A DNA stretch of 64,000 nt from JAFGUF01 sp040883315 (GCA_040883315.1 JBFLKU010000019.1:124001-188000); one strand, 5' to 3'; counted from the stretch's first letter, positions 9,633 to 18,490 are shown. Notes: a model not told the origin generated them from the letters alone. Made by a program: numbers and translations.

Positions 9633-9661
9633 ATTATAATTGAATTTATTTGTAATAGCAA
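9633..9661 (-). promoter_or_regulatory. promoter of the hlyD-yggS-sepF operon
   Basis: The -35 TTGCTA (9656-9661) and -10 TATAAT (9633-9638) are separated by 17 bases. The -10 overlaps an in-frame ATG of the downstream gene, which decides in favour of the TTG start at 9589. Confidence 0.65.
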
Positions 9662-9728
9662 TATAATATATTCTTAACATTTCCTTATAAGACTGATTTT
9701 GAGCCTAGATCGAAAATATTATATAACA

Positions 9729-9756
9729 AAAGAGCTTTGCATATGCAAAGCTCTTT
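9729..9756 (-). terminator. perfect palindromic terminator after tRNA-fMet
   Basis: The arms AAAGAGCTTTGC and GCAAAGCTCTTT form a perfect 28-base palindrome, followed on the minus strand by TTTTGTT. It lies just past the 3' end of the tRNA and could also act on plus-strand transcripts. Confidence 0.75.
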
Positions 9757-9762
9757 AAATAT

Positions 9763-9838
<76 letters not shown>

Positions 9839-10056
9839 ACGAGCACTTACTTTTTAAGCGCATGTCATTATATAATACATATCCTACTCTGTCAAGGCTT
9901 AAAAAATATTTTTTATTTTACACGTTATTAACTCATTATTTACATAAAATTCTACAATAACACTATTTTTCATTAATAATAATATTTTAAGAAAATAGCT
10001 ACTATTTTAAGTAAACTTCATGTAAATTACTTGTAGATATTTATTTTTTTAGATGA

Positions 10057-10062
10057 TATAAT
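10057..10062 (+). promoter_or_regulatory. extended -10 promoter of the phosphate transporter gene
   Basis: TGATATAAT forms an extended -10 element 20 bases before the start codon; the best -35 candidate (TTGTAG at 10031) is spaced at 20 bases and is poor. GGGAG precedes the ATG by 10 bases. Confidence 0.5.
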
Positions 10063-10082
10063 GTTTTGGGAGATTTTATATT

Positions 10083-11726
10083 ATGATTGATAATTTTATT
10101 AGTAATGAGTATGTAGGTATTGTTCTAGGATTCGCAGGCGGCCTAGGTATGTTTTTATTCGGTATGAAGCTAATGAGCGACAATTTGGAGAAAATTGCTG
10201 GCTCAAAGCTGCGAAACATGCTTAACCTAATCACTAAAAACCGTTTCCTAGCTGTTTTGGTTGGTACTCTTTTTACTGCCTTAATACAAAGTTCTTCAGC
10301 TACAACAGTAATGGTTGTAGGATTTGTAAATGCCAGCTTAATGAATTTGATGCAGGCAACAGGCGTGATAATGGGAGCAAATATAGGCACAACTATCACA
10401 GCGTGGCTTGTATCCGTTTCAATTCCTCTTAAAGAATTAGCACCTATGATTTTATTTGTCGGTGTTATTTTTATATTCTTTATTCAAAAGCAGCGAACAA
10501 AAACAACCGGTTTGGTACTGATTGGTTTTGGTCTTTTATTTCTAGGAATGGCTGCCATGTCTGATGCTATGAAGCCTCTTCGCGGAATGGAATCATTCAC
10601 AAATATGCTTGCATCATTTGAAAATCCTTTCCTCGGCGTTTTAGCTGGTGCTGTACTAACAGGCATAATTCAGTCGTCTTCTGCATCAATGGGTATATTG
10701 ATTGCAATGGCAGGTGAAGGACTTATAGGTCTGCAAAGTGCTGTATTTATTGTTTTAGGTTTCAATATCGGAACATGTATCACAGCAATACTTTCAGTAA
10801 TCGGTGCAAACAAAACAGCAAAGCGTGCAGCATTTATACATCTGATGTTTAATGTAATAGGCTCGGTTGTATTCATCTTGCTAATCAAAGTATTTCCTAT
10901 AGTTCCGTGGGTCAGCACATTAGCAGAGTCTACTAAGGTGCAGCTGGCATATTTCCACACAATATTCAATGTTTCAATGACACTCTTGCTTCTTCCTTTT
11001 GCGGGTGGACTTGTATACCTGTCAAAGAAGCTTATTAGAGGAGAAGAAGAAAAGAAAGAAGAAAAGAAACTGCAATTTTTGGAAAACCATATGTTTGCAA
11101 CACCAACTGTCTTAACTGCACAAATCGGACTGGAAGTTGACAGAATGGCACAGATGGCAAGAGATAATATACACAATGCTATAGATGCATTTTTAAATCA
11201 GGATGAAAAATTAATTAAATCAGTTAATGATAAAGAGGAAGTAATAGACTATCTTAACCATGAAATCAGCGAATATCTGGTTAAAGCTAATTTGATGGGG
11301 CTTTCTGAAACCGACAGCGAATACATTAGCCGTCTTTTCCACGTAGTTAGCGATATTGAACGTATAGGCGACCATGCAGAAAACATCGCAGAATTCGCAA
11401 CATCGAGAATTGAAAGAAAAACAAAATATTCAGATGAAGCAATGGAAGAGCTGAAAGAATACTCCGCTCTAGTATATGATATTATTGATAATGCACTGAT
11501 TGCATTTAAAGACCCGGACGATGAAGAAACCTTAAATACTGTTTTGGCTCTTGAAGACAAGATAGACAAAGCGGAGAAAAAACTGCGCAAGCTTCACATC
11601 AAGCGCCTGAAGAAAAACCAATGCAATGCACGTGCAGGCACAATATTCATTGACATTCTTAGCAACCTAGAACGTGTTGCAGACCACTCTGTAAATATCT
11701 CAACTGCAATAAATATAGATGACTAA
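10083..11726 (+). CDS. Na+/Pi cotransporter family protein with PhoU-like domain
   Basis: This 547-residue NptA/YjbB-type protein has about eight to nine membrane segments in residues 15-320. They include the two inverted QSSSA repeats (QSSSATTVMVVGFVNA near 69 and QSSSASMGILIAMAG near 200) that form the sodium/phosphate path. The cytoplasmic C-terminal part (residues 345-545) is helical, with PhoU-like metal-site motifs (ERIGDHAENIAEF and ERVADHSVNIS). The protein probably couples phosphate movement to sodium. It is the only plus-strand gene among minus-strand neighbours and has its own promoter and terminator. Confidence 0.92.
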   Translation: MIDNFISNEYVGIVLGFAGGLGMFLFGMKLMSDNLEKIAGSKLRNMLNLITKNRFLAVLVGTLFTALIQSSSATTVMVVGFVNASLMNLMQATGVIMGANIGTTITAWLVSVSIPLKELAPMILFVGVIFIFFIQKQRTKTTGLVLIGFGLLFLGMAAMSDAMKPLRGMESFTNMLASFENPFLGVLAGAVLTGIIQSSSASMGILIAMAGEGLIGLQSAVFIVLGFNIGTCITAILSVIGANKTAKRAAFIHLMFNVIGSVVFILLIKVFPIVPWVSTLAESTKVQLAYFHTIFNVSMTLLLLPFAGGLVYLSKKLIRGEEEKKEEKKLQFLENHMFATPTVLTAQIGLEVDRMAQMARDNIHNAIDAFLNQDEKLIKSVNDKEEVIDYLNHEISEYLVKANLMGLSETDSEYISRLFHVVSDIERIGDHAENIAEFATSRIERKTKYSDEAMEELKEYSALVYDIIDNALIAFKDPDDEETLNTVLALEDKIDKAEKKLRKLHIKRLKKNQCNARAGTIFIDILSNLERVADHSVNISTAINIDD

Positions 11727-11730
11727 ATAT

Positions 11731-11757
11731 AAAAGACCTTCAATACGAAGGTCTTTT
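11731..11757 (+). terminator. terminator of the phosphate transporter gene
   Basis: AAAAGACCTTC and GAAGGTCTTTT form an 11-base stem around a 5-base loop, 5 bases after the stop, ending in a T-run. Confidence 0.85.
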
Positions 11758-11770
11758 CTTATATAGTAAA

Positions 11771-11793
11771 AAAACTGCTATAAAAGCAGTTTT
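11771..11793 (-). terminator. terminator of the ferredoxin gene
   Basis: AAAACTGCT and AGCAGTTTT form a short hairpin. On the minus strand it is followed by a T-run (plus A-run at 11768-11774), so it ends the ferredoxin transcript 24 bases past its stop; on the plus strand it may back up the preceding terminator. Confidence 0.7.
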
Positions 11794-11816
11794 CTTTTTG
11801 TCGTTTTTATTATCTC

Positions 11817-11987
11817 TTATTCTGGGCTGATTGCATCTACAGGACAAGCGTCCGCACATGCGCCACAGTCTATGCATGCATCAGCATCAATAACATATGT
11901 TGCGTCGCCTTCTGAAATTGCACTTACTGGGCATTCGCCTTCACAAGCACCACATTTAATGCATTCATCACTAATTGTATAAGCCAT
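11817..11987 (-). CDS. 2[4Fe-4S] ferredoxin
   Basis: This 56-residue protein begins MAYTISDECIKCG and carries two CxxCxxCxxxCP cluster motifs. The first is C-IKC-GAC-EGECP, the second C-IDC-GAC-ADACP. They are separated by the loop expected in clostridial ferredoxins. It is a soluble low-potential electron carrier for anaerobic oxidoreductases. It is monocistronic with its own terminator. The start ATG at 11987 is preceded by GGAGG. Confidence 0.93.
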   Translation of the reverse strand: MAYTISDECIKCGACEGECPVSAISEGDATYVIDADACIDCGACADACPVDAISPE

Positions 11988-12072
11988 TAAACATAACCTC
12001 CGGAAATTAATCTTTTAAACATCTGTCATTCTATCACTGTATGTAAAATTTGTAAAGCAAAATAAACTATAT

Positions 12073-13137
12073 TTATTCATCTTTATTTTTTACACTGTTT
12101 GGTTTGTTTCGGTTGTTATTTGCACTGTTTGGATTTTTATTATTGTTTCTGTTTCCTCTGTATTTGTTTTTCTTGTTTCGGTTGTTATTTTTGTTTCTAT
12201 TGTTGTTATTATTGTTTTTCTTTTTTTCTAGGTCTCCATCATCCCATGTCTCATATGGATTGTTGAAAACCAATGTATTTGCTGGTGCTGAATTTATTTT
12301 TTCAACTTCTATTTTCATTTTATCATCCGAGATATCCATTATCTCATCATACTTAAATGTCATTGCCTCAAAATTATCGCCTGGCAAAATAATCTTTACT
12401 TTGCATTTTTCCTGCAGCATCAGATTATCCAGAACATATCCTGGTCCTTTTGGCGTCATTACAGCAGAGTTTGGCTTTCTTAGGTTTTCTCTAGCATGCT
12501 GATAGAATTCGTGCTCATATTCAAGGCAGCACATCAGCCTGCCGCAAAGCCCTGATATTTTCGAAGGATTAAGCGATATTCCCTGGTCTTTCGCCATCTT
12601 AATAGAAACAGGCGTAAAATCCCCTAAAAAGGTTTTACAGCAAAGTTCCCTGCCGCATGAGCCAAGTCCTCCCATCATCTTGGCTTCGTCTCTCACGCCG
12701 ATTTGGCGCAGCTCAATGCGTGTTTTAAATGTGGATGCCAAGTCTTTTACAAGATCGCGAAAATCCACTCTGCCGTCTGATGTGAAATAGAACAATATTT
12801 TTTTCCTGTCAAATGTATACTCTACGTCAATCAGTTTCATAGGAAGAGTATGTTTTGTAATTCTATTTTCGCATTCCTCAAATGCCTGCTTTTCTTTTTC
12901 CTTGTTTTCACGAAGCCTTTCAGCGTCGTTTTCTGTAGCTATTCTAACTACAGCTTTCAAAGGAGCCACCACCTGGTCATCCGGCACTTCACGAGGCCCT
13001 GTCACCACGTCGCCGAATTCCTGCCCTCTTGCAGTCTCTACAATTACACTGTCTCCTGATTTTATGTCAAAGTCCTTTGGGTCGAAAAAATATGTTCGAC
13101 CAGAACTTTTAAATCTTACTCCTGTTACAATTGGCAT
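12073..13137 (-). CDS. ricT: RicT/PSP1 family protein (YaaT)
   Basis: This is a 354-residue PSP1-domain protein with the conserved core DGRVDFRDLVKDLA and FKTRIELRQIGVRDEAKMMGG. Its cysteine-rich block (GSCGRELCC, then SGLCGRLMCC) in RicT binds an Fe-S cluster with RicA and RicF and supports RNase Y function. The last 60 residues are almost only Asn, Lys and Arg, a basic, probably disordered tail absent from B. subtilis RicT. It follows holB as in the conserved darA-holB-ricT order. Confidence 0.88.
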   Translation of the reverse strand: MPIVTGVRFKSSGRTYFFDPKDFDIKSGDSVIVETARGQEFGDVVTGPREVPDDQVVAPLKAVVRIATENDAERLRENKEKEKQAFEECENRITKHTLPMKLIDVEYTFDRKKILFYFTSDGRVDFRDLVKDLASTFKTRIELRQIGVRDEAKMMGGLGSCGRELCCKTFLGDFTPVSIKMAKDQGISLNPSKISGLCGRLMCCLEYEHEFYQHARENLRKPNSAVMTPKGPGYVLDNLMLQEKCKVKIILPGDNFEAMTFKYDEIMDISDDKMKIEVEKINSAPANTLVFNNPYETWDDGDLEKKKNNNNNNRNKNNNRNKKNKYRGNRNNNKNPNSANNNRNKPNSVKNKDE

Positions 13138-13176
13138 CTATTTTGCCTTCCTTTCAATATACACTGTATATAAAAC

Positions 13177-14130
13177 CTATATTTTAGTCATTAAATTATC
13201 CAAAGCTAAATTATACTGCGAATTATAGTATATTCTTTTTTCAGCTTCACACAAGGCTTCCAGCTGATTTATCAATTTCTCTTTATCGCTGGATTTTGCT
13301 ATGCTTTCTATTTTATTTATTTTATCAATATTTTCTATATTGTCAATCTCACCGTTTTTTATCATCAGTGCATCACGCACTACAGACTGCCATAGGCATA
13401 TCATTTCTCTTGCAGATTCTTTTCTGGAAGCTGCCGCTTCGTATCCTTTGCTCTTGCTATTAAACAATGTAAAGAATATTTCTAAAAGTTCTTCTCGTTT
13501 TTTCAGATAGTCACCGCCGTCTCTACTAAGCGCCTTACCAAGGCTCCCATTTGCCCCCTGAGCTATTATTTTCGCCTTGTCCTTGTCTACACCTCTTTTT
13601 ATTAGTTCATTCATTATGTTCTCATATGAAAGGTATGGCATCGGTACAATAGAGCATCGAGACTTTATAGTTTCAAGCAACGGCATTGTATTTTCGCAAA
13701 TAAGTATTATGCTCAAATATTTTGGCGGCTCTTCAATGAGCTTTAGCAGGGCATTCTGTGCCTGCGGCGTCATAGAGTGAGCATCGTGTATTATAAAAAC
13801 CTTTTTAGTGCTTTCATTAGGCTTTATTATAGCCTCTTTTTGCAGCTCTTTTATCTGCTCTACACCAATGGATTTTTTCTTTTCTTTTGATACTTCAAAA
13901 ATGTCAGGATGATTTTGGGATAAAAATAAAGTACAGCCCTTGCATTTTCCGCAGGGCTTTTCATCATCATTTATGCAAACTAGTGCATTTGCATATATAT
14001 TTGTCAGTGTTTTCTTTCCTGTGCCCTCCTGCCCCTCTATTATCAAAGACTGAATAACCTTATTGGAATAGATGCTTCTTTCCAGTCCTTCTATCTGGGC
14101 ATTAGGGCAGATAATGTCTCTAAAATTCAT
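13177..14130 (-). CDS. holB: DNA polymerase III delta-prime subunit
   Basis: The 317-residue AAA+ clamp-loader subunit has EGQEGTGKKTLTNIYA as its P-loop region, a zinc site (C-x5-C-x2-C-x2-C near residues 52-67) and KVFIIHDAHSMTPQAQNALLKLIEEPP as Walker B and sensor. The last of these continues with the delta-prime style SRCSIVPMPYLS segment. It works with DnaX and delta to load the beta clamp. It starts 1 base after the darA stop and is co-transcribed with darA and ricT. Confidence 0.9.
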   Translation of the reverse strand: MNFRDIICPNAQIEGLERSIYSNKVIQSLIIEGQEGTGKKTLTNIYANALVCINDDEKPCGKCKGCTLFLSQNHPDIFEVSKEKKKSIGVEQIKELQKEAIIKPNESTKKVFIIHDAHSMTPQAQNALLKLIEEPPKYLSIILICENTMPLLETIKSRCSIVPMPYLSYENIMNELIKRGVDKDKAKIIAQGANGSLGKALSRDGGDYLKKREELLEIFFTLFNSKSKGYEAAASRKESAREMICLWQSVVRDALMIKNGEIDNIENIDKINKIESIAKSSDKEKLINQLEALCEAEKRIYYNSQYNLALDNLMTKI

Positions 14131-14131
14131 C

Positions 14132-14461
14132 TTAGAATTTTTTAAACTGATCTACATCTAAAACAAACACTGTGGCTCCGCCAACAACTACCTCTACTGG
14201 AAATGGAAGATACCCTCCCGCACTGTTGGATACCGGCGATGGTGCTGTGGAAATTTGCTTTCTGGATTTGCAGATTTTCTCTATAATTTCCATTGCCTTA
14301 TCAAGTTTTTCTATTTCAACGCCTGTCAACAGTGTAGTGTTTCCAGCCTTCAAAAACCCTCCGGTGGTTGCCAGCTTTGTAACACCGATTCCCTCATTCA
14401 TTAGGGCTGTCATCAGCTTGCCTGCATCCTCGTCTTGTACAATGGCTATTAGTAATTTCAT
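14132..14461 (-). CDS. darA: cyclic-di-AMP receptor DarA (PII-like, YaaQ)
   Basis: From the ATG at 14461 the product is 109 residues (MKLLIAIVQDEDAGKLMTAL onwards), the usual DarA length. An AAGGGG lies 8 bases upstream, so I reject the more upstream ATG at 14479. The PII-like fold is shown by VTKLATTGGFLKAGNTTLLTG and the C-terminal VGGATVFVLDVDQF. DarA homotrimers bind c-di-AMP; downstream targets are poorly defined. It leads the darA-holB-ricT operon; yaaR, which sits between them in B. subtilis, is missing. Confidence 0.93.
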   Translation of the reverse strand: MKLLIAIVQDEDAGKLMTALMNEGIGVTKLATTGGFLKAGNTTLLTGVEIEKLDKAMEIIEKICKSRKQISTAPSPVSNSAGGYLPFPVEVVVGGATVFVLDVDQFKKF

Positions 14462-14639
14462 TAAAAAACCCCTTAACATTTATTATATTTATATTATATA
14501 TTATTTATTATTTTTTGTAAATTGATTGGGTTTTTAAAAATATATTTTATATCACTATTCAATGTTATATAATGTATATTATTGCTACTTTTTGCTTTTG
14601 ATGTAATATTATTTATTTAAATATGTGGAGGTATATAAA

Positions 14640-15143
14640 ATGTTTGCTTTTTTTCTTTTACTTTGGTTGTTCTGCACTGTAATGTTGGTTATCGGGTTAA
14701 TCAATCCTCAAAAGGCACTTATTCCTTATGCAAAGCAAGGCAGAAAACAAGTTTTTGTTTTTTGGTTTTTGGCTGGACTAATTTCTTTTATACTAACTGG
14801 CGCAAATGCTGAAAAATCTGAAAATAATATTGAGGAAATATCAAAGTCACTTCCAACTTATGAAGTTACTGAAGAACCTATAATTCGCTCCGCAGAAACT
14901 GCCACACCCCTTGAAACAATAATATTGACAGAATCAATTGAAGCGGCAACACCAACTATCACTATTACAACTGATGCTCCTACTGTGCTAGCTACTAAAA
15001 GCGAAAAAATTGTATACATAACAAACTTAGGAAGCAAATACCATAGATATGGTTGCAGGTCTTTAAATGATAGTTGCATTGAAATTACGTTAACCAATGC
15101 AATAGCCAAAGGATATGAGCCATGCAAAATATGTAATCCTTAA
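14640..15143 (+). CDS. membrane-anchored protein with Ada-like CxxC zinc-binding tail
   Basis: This 167-residue protein starts at ATG 14640 with GGAGG 8 bases upstream. Two hydrophobic segments lie in residues 1-55, followed by a Thr/Glu-rich linker to about 125. The C-terminal domain pattern is YITNLGSKYHRYGCRSL, then YEPCKICNP; one Cys plus CxxC and a His resemble the Ada-type metal-binding module often fused to secreted nucleases. No nuclease domain is present here. Function is unknown. It stands alone on the plus strand between darA and a tRNA cluster. Confidence 0.7.
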   Translation: MFAFFLLLWLFCTVMLVIGLINPQKALIPYAKQGRKQVFVFWFLAGLISFILTGANAEKSENNIEEISKSLPTYEVTEEPIIRSAETATPLETIILTESIEAATPTITITTDAPTVLATKSEKIVYITNLGSKYHRYGCRSLNDSCIEITLTNAIAKGYEPCKICNP

Positions 15144-15278
15144 AAATAAAGTTGAAAATTATAAAATAAATAATATAAGGGTTATATTCACCACTTTTTA
15201 TTGATTCCTTGCTTCGCAAGACCGGAGTGTTCATATCCTAGTCAATTATAACTGCTTTATATGTAATGGTAAACTAAA

Positions 15279-15303
15279 AGTGATTTCCTTATGGGAAATC
15301 ACT
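15279..15303 (-). terminator. terminator of the four-tRNA operon
   Basis: AGTGATTTCC and GGAAATCACT form a 10-base perfect stem with a 5-base loop; on the minus strand it is followed by TTTTAGTTT. It lies directly past tRNA-Lys. The remaining 135 bases up to the preceding plus-strand gene hold only a small CTTGC/GCAAG hairpin. Confidence 0.8.
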
Positions 15304-15304
15304 C

Positions 15305-15380
15305 TGGTAGGCGATCAGGGATTCGAACCCTGGACACCCTGATTAAGAGTCAGGTGCTCTGCCAACTGAGCTAATCACCC
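15305..15380 (-). tRNA. tRNA-Lys (CTT)
   Basis: The cloverleaf is complete with encoded CCA; the anticodon loop CTCTTAA sits on the stem CCTGA/TCAGG. It is the last of four tRNAs in one transcript. Confidence 0.93.
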
Positions 15381-15391
15381 AAAAAATAAAA

Positions 15392-15467
15392 TGGAGCGGA
15401 AAACGAGACTCGAACTCGCAACCTTCGCCATGGCAAGGCGACGCTCTACCAATTGAGCTATTCCCGC
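15392..15467 (-). tRNA. tRNA-Gly (GCC)
   Basis: The acceptor GCGGGAA starts the gene and CCA is encoded. The anticodon loop TTGCCAT sits on the stem TCGCC/GGCGA. Confidence 0.94.
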
Positions 15468-15477
15468 ATTCTTTATA

Positions 15478-15551
15478 TGGAGCGGGTGATGGGAATCGAA
15501 CCCACGTGACCAGCTTGGAAGGCTGGGGCTCTACCATTGAGCTACACCCGC
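15478..15551 (-). tRNA. tRNA-Gly (TCC)
   Basis: The acceptor GCGGGTG pairs with CACCCGC and CCA is encoded. The anticodon loop CTTCCAA sits on the stem CCAGC/GCTGG. It lies next to the GCC glycine tRNA, together reading all four Gly codons. Confidence 0.94.
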
Positions 15552-15573
15552 ATATATATGCTCTGATTGATTA

Positions 15574-15658
15574 TGGTGCGGGCGAAAGGACTTGAACCTT
15601 CACGTCCGGAGACACTAGATCCTAAGTCTAGCGCGTCTGCCAATTCCGCCACGCCCGC
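15574..15658 (-). tRNA. tRNA-Leu (TAG)
   Basis: This is a class II tRNA with a long variable arm. The acceptor GCGGGCG pairs with CGCCCGC, CCA is encoded, and the anticodon loop CTTAGGA sits on the stem CTAGA/TCTAG. It is first in the operon. Confidence 0.94.
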
Positions 15659-15683
15659 TTGCTAATCATTCAGAGCATGTAAA

Positions 15684-15712
15684 AGTATATAACATATTTA
15701 GAGTATAGTCAA
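15684..15712 (-). promoter_or_regulatory. promoter of the tRNA-Leu-Gly-Gly-Lys operon
   Basis: The -35 TTGACT (15707-15712) and -10 TATACT (15684-15689) are spaced by 17 bases, 26 bases before tRNA-Leu. Confidence 0.75.
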
Positions 15713-15768
15713 GTACTTTTTCCGATTAAATTAATATACTTTTCAAGAGAATTCATATCCATATTTTG

Positions 15769-16362
15769 TCACAAACTTACCCTGCCAACTAATGCCCTTC
15801 CAAGGGTTATTTCATCGGCATACTGCAAATCAGAGCCCACAGGAACGCCGTGTGCTATTCTGCTGACAGCTATTCCAAGCGGCTTAATAATCTTTGCAAT
15901 GTACATCGCAGTTGCTTCCCCCTCTAGGTCGGGATTGGTAGCAACTATTATTTCTTTCACGCCAGCCAGCCTGGTCAAAAGCTCTTTCAGCCGTATATCA
16001 TCAGGTCCTTTGTTGTTGTTTGGCGATATTGTGCCGTGGAGCACATGATAGAGCCCGCTAAACTCTCCCGTCCTCTCCATTGCCCCCACATCTCTGGGGT
16101 CGCTCACAACGCATATAATGCTCCTGTCGCGCTTTCTATCGCTGCATATAGGGCAAAGCTCATCCTGCGTAAAATCTCCGCACTGCTGGCAGAACGTCAC
16201 GTTCTCTCTAGCTTCAATTATAGCATTAGCTAAATTAACAGCATCGCTTTTTTCCACTTCTAGAATGTGATATGCCAGTCTTGTTGCGCTTCTTTTTCCC
16301 ACTCCCGGCAGCTTCGACAGCTCGTTTATCAGCCTAGCAAGAGATTCAATATATGCAGACAT
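15769..16362 (-). CDS. recR: recombination mediator RecR
   Basis: RecR has 197 residues with the helix-hairpin-helix region LPGVGKRSATRLAYHIL, a four-cysteine zinc site (C-x2-C-x8-C-x2-C near 57-72) and a TOPRIM domain (ICVVSDPRDVGAMERTG). It helps RecFO load RecA on gapped DNA. Its ATG shares an A with the stop of ybaB (TAATG), so the two are translationally coupled. Confidence 0.96.
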   Translation of the reverse strand: MSAYIESLARLINELSKLPGVGKRSATRLAYHILEVEKSDAVNLANAIIEARENVTFCQQCGDFTQDELCPICSDRKRDRSIICVVSDPRDVGAMERTGEFSGLYHVLHGTISPNNNKGPDDIRLKELLTRLAGVKEIIVATNPDLEGEATAMYIAKIIKPLGIAVSRIAHGVPVGSDLQYADEITLGRALVGRVSL

Positions 16363-16703
16363 TAAAACATTCCCGGCAGGTTTGGTGAAATTTTGCCCAT
16401 TTTTTCAGCAGCACTTTTTTCTGCTGCCTGCATTGCTTCCCTCACTGCAGAAAGAACCAAATCTTCCAGCATCTCCACATCTTCTGGGGCTACTACATCC
16501 GGAGAAATCTTTATGGACTTCACTTCCTTAGATCCTGTAACTGTAGCCGAAACAACACCGCCGCCAACTGTAGCTGTGTATTCCTGCTCTTCCAGTTCCT
16601 GCTGTGCTTTCATCATGTCCTGCTGCATTTTTTGCGCCTGTTTCATCAGCTGCTGCATGTTTTGTCCGCCTCCGCCCGGGAAGCCTCCGCTGCGTTTTGC
16701 CAT
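16362..16703 (-). CDS. YbaB/EbfC-family nucleoid-associated protein
   Basis: This 113-residue protein has a Gly/Gln/Met-rich N-terminus (GGFPGGGGQNMQQLMKQAQ) and the YbaB core EYTATVGGGVVSATVTGSKEVKSIKISPD. It forms DNA-binding dimers. The dnaX-ybaB-recR order is one of the best conserved in bacteria. Confidence 0.95.
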   Translation of the reverse strand: MAKRSGGFPGGGGQNMQQLMKQAQKMQQDMMKAQQELEEQEYTATVGGGVVSATVTGSKEVKSIKISPDVVAPEDVEMLEDLVLSAVREAMQAAEKSAAEKMGKISPNLPGMF

Positions 16704-16726
16704 AATATATCCTTCCTTGTATAAAA

Positions 16727-18490
16727 TTATTTTTTATTAATTAAGTCTTTAGGGAATTTGCTTACGTCCTCTATAAATCCTTTGTCTTCTTCATCCAAAA
16801 TCCTGTGCTCTATTTCCATTCTCATTTCTTTGCCTAATACATTGGTCAAGGCTTCGTTTATCAGTCTTTTGCTCTCCTGTTCTTCCAGTCTGCTAAGTCC
16901 TGTCAGGTTTGAATCATACATCACAATCAGCGTTTCATCATCCAATGCTTTGGGCACAGCCTTGCGCATCGCTGTAACTACACCCATCTTTTTCTGCTTT
17001 TTTATCAGCTCTATAGTCTTATTCCACGCATCAGTTGCGTCCTTTTTGCTGCCTGATTTTGGTTTTTCACTTTTTCGCTCTTGCTTGTTGGGCTTTTGTT
17101 CTGTTTTCTCTTTCACTTCTTCCAGCAATGTTTTTTCGGGCTTTTCTTCCGCCTTTTTTACTGGTGTTTTATCCTCGTATGGAAAATATTCATTTTCTTC
17201 ATCCTCAGCTGGCGGTTCGCTAAACCCGGGATAGTCAGTGTCTTCATCTTCAATAATATCTTCTTGAATTTCTTTTTTTATATCATCTTTTTTTTTATCT
17301 GTTTCTGTTGTTTCTGTTTTCTGCACAACAGCTATTTCACCATTTTTTATGGCATTTTCTATTTTTTCAATTCGCTCTAAAACACTCTCATATGAGTTTT
17401 CTTTTTCGCTTCTGCATGCTTTTGCTATTGCAAGCTCCACAAAAATTCTTGGATGGCTTGCGTATCTTAAATCGCTCTCTAAGGTCGAGAAAAGCTCTAT
17501 GCACCTTATCAAAACACCCTCTGATGCTTTCGCCGCCTGTGCTACCAGCCTAGATGCCATCACATCGTCTACAGAAAGCGTTAAAGCTACGTCTTTCACA
17601 TGCTTTGCAATGAACAAATCTCTGAAATGCCCCATTAGATCTCGTGCTACTGAAAGCGTATTGCACCCGTCATCCAGCATCTTGTTAAATCCAGCCAAGG
17701 CTCTGGGAGTGTCTTCCGTGATAATGCTATCTGCAAGAGCAAAATACATCAACCTATTAGCAGAGCCTAAAATTGTGGATACATGATTCGCGGTTATTTC
17801 GCCTTGCGTGAATGCGTTGCATTGATCAAGCAAGCTCAATGCATCTCTTGCCCCGCCTTCGCTGGCTCTGGCTATAGATTCTAATGCAGCCTTTTCCGTT
17901 TTTATTCCCGCTTGTTTTGCCACCTTATCTAAAAGATTGGTAAGGTCAGCGGCTTTCATTCTGTTAAAATCAAATCTTTGGCATCTGGACAAAACCGTAA
18001 TAGGCAGCTTGCCCGGCTCTGTTGTAGCCATTATGAATACAATATGTGCAGGAGGTTCTTCCAAAGTTTTCAGCAATGCATTAAATGCCGAAATGCTAAG
18101 CATGTGCACCTCGTCAATTATATACACCCTGTATTTTCCTGCAGCTGGCATAAATTTTATATTTTCTCTTAAATCGCGTATGTTATCTACGCCATTATTG
18201 GAGGCTGCATCTATTTCGATTATATCAAAATTGTTTTGATTATTAAGAGATGTGCATGCGTTGCATTCTCCGCAGTAGTTGCCGTTTTGCGGGTTTTTGC
18301 AGTTTATAGCCTTAGCTAATATCCTAGCTACAGACGTTTTGCCTATGCCTCTTGGTCCGCAGAACAAATAAGCATGATTTACACGCCCATTCATCACCTG
18401 TCCCCTCAGGGTTTCTATTAATGCATCCTGACCAATTACATCGTCAAAATTATCCGGTCTGTACTTTCTATAAAGCGCAATATGCCCCAT
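16727..18490 (-). CDS. dnaX: DNA polymerase III gamma/tau subunit
   Basis: The 587-residue clamp-loader motor has a P-loop in FCGPRGIGKTSVARILAKA (about 43-60), a zinc site (C-x8-C-x2-C-x2-C), Walker B IDEVHML and the sensor ATTEPGKLPITVLSRCQRFDF. The region from about 380 to 490 is acidic then Lys-rich and disordered. A tau-like C-terminal domain follows. I see no strong slippery A-run with a following hairpin, so a shorter gamma form by frameshift is not evident. No SRP RNA gene lies in the 115 bases upstream. Confidence 0.95.
   Translation of the reverse strand: MGHIALYRKYRPDNFDDVIGQDALIETLRGQVMNGRVNHAYLFCGPRGIGKTSVARILAKAINCKNPQNGNYCGECNACTSLNNQNNFDIIEIDAASNNGVDNIRDLRENIKFMPAAGKYRVYIIDEVHMLSISAFNALLKTLEEPPAHIVFIMATTEPGKLPITVLSRCQRFDFNRMKAADLTNLLDKVAKQAGIKTEKAALESIARASEGGARDALSLLDQCNAFTQGEITANHVSTILGSANRLMYFALADSIITEDTPRALAGFNKMLDDGCNTLSVARDLMGHFRDLFIAKHVKDVALTLSVDDVMASRLVAQAAKASEGVLIRCIELFSTLESDLRYASHPRIFVELAIAKACRSEKENSYESVLERIEKIENAIKNGEIAVVQKTETTETDKKKDDIKKEIQEDIIEDEDTDYPGFSEPPAEDEENEYFPYEDKTPVKKAEEKPEKTLLEEVKEKTEQKPNKQERKSEKPKSGSKKDATDAWNKTIELIKKQKKMGVVTAMRKAVPKALDDETLIVMYDSNLTGLSRLEEQESKRLINEALTNVLGKEMRMEIEHRILDEEDKGFIEDVSKFPKDLINKK

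Noticed and set aside
12073..12260. Asn-rich 3' part of ricT as a separate or frameshifted region
   Set aside because: It is in frame with the conserved core and ends at a normal stop; low-complexity tails are tolerated in this protein.
15343..15537. 64-residue minus-strand frame across the tRNA cluster
   Set aside because: It runs through three tRNA genes and is the usual chance frame of tRNA sequence.
16727..18490. Programmed frameshift in dnaX giving a gamma form
   Set aside because: No slippery run of six or more A followed by a stable hairpin at a suitable position.
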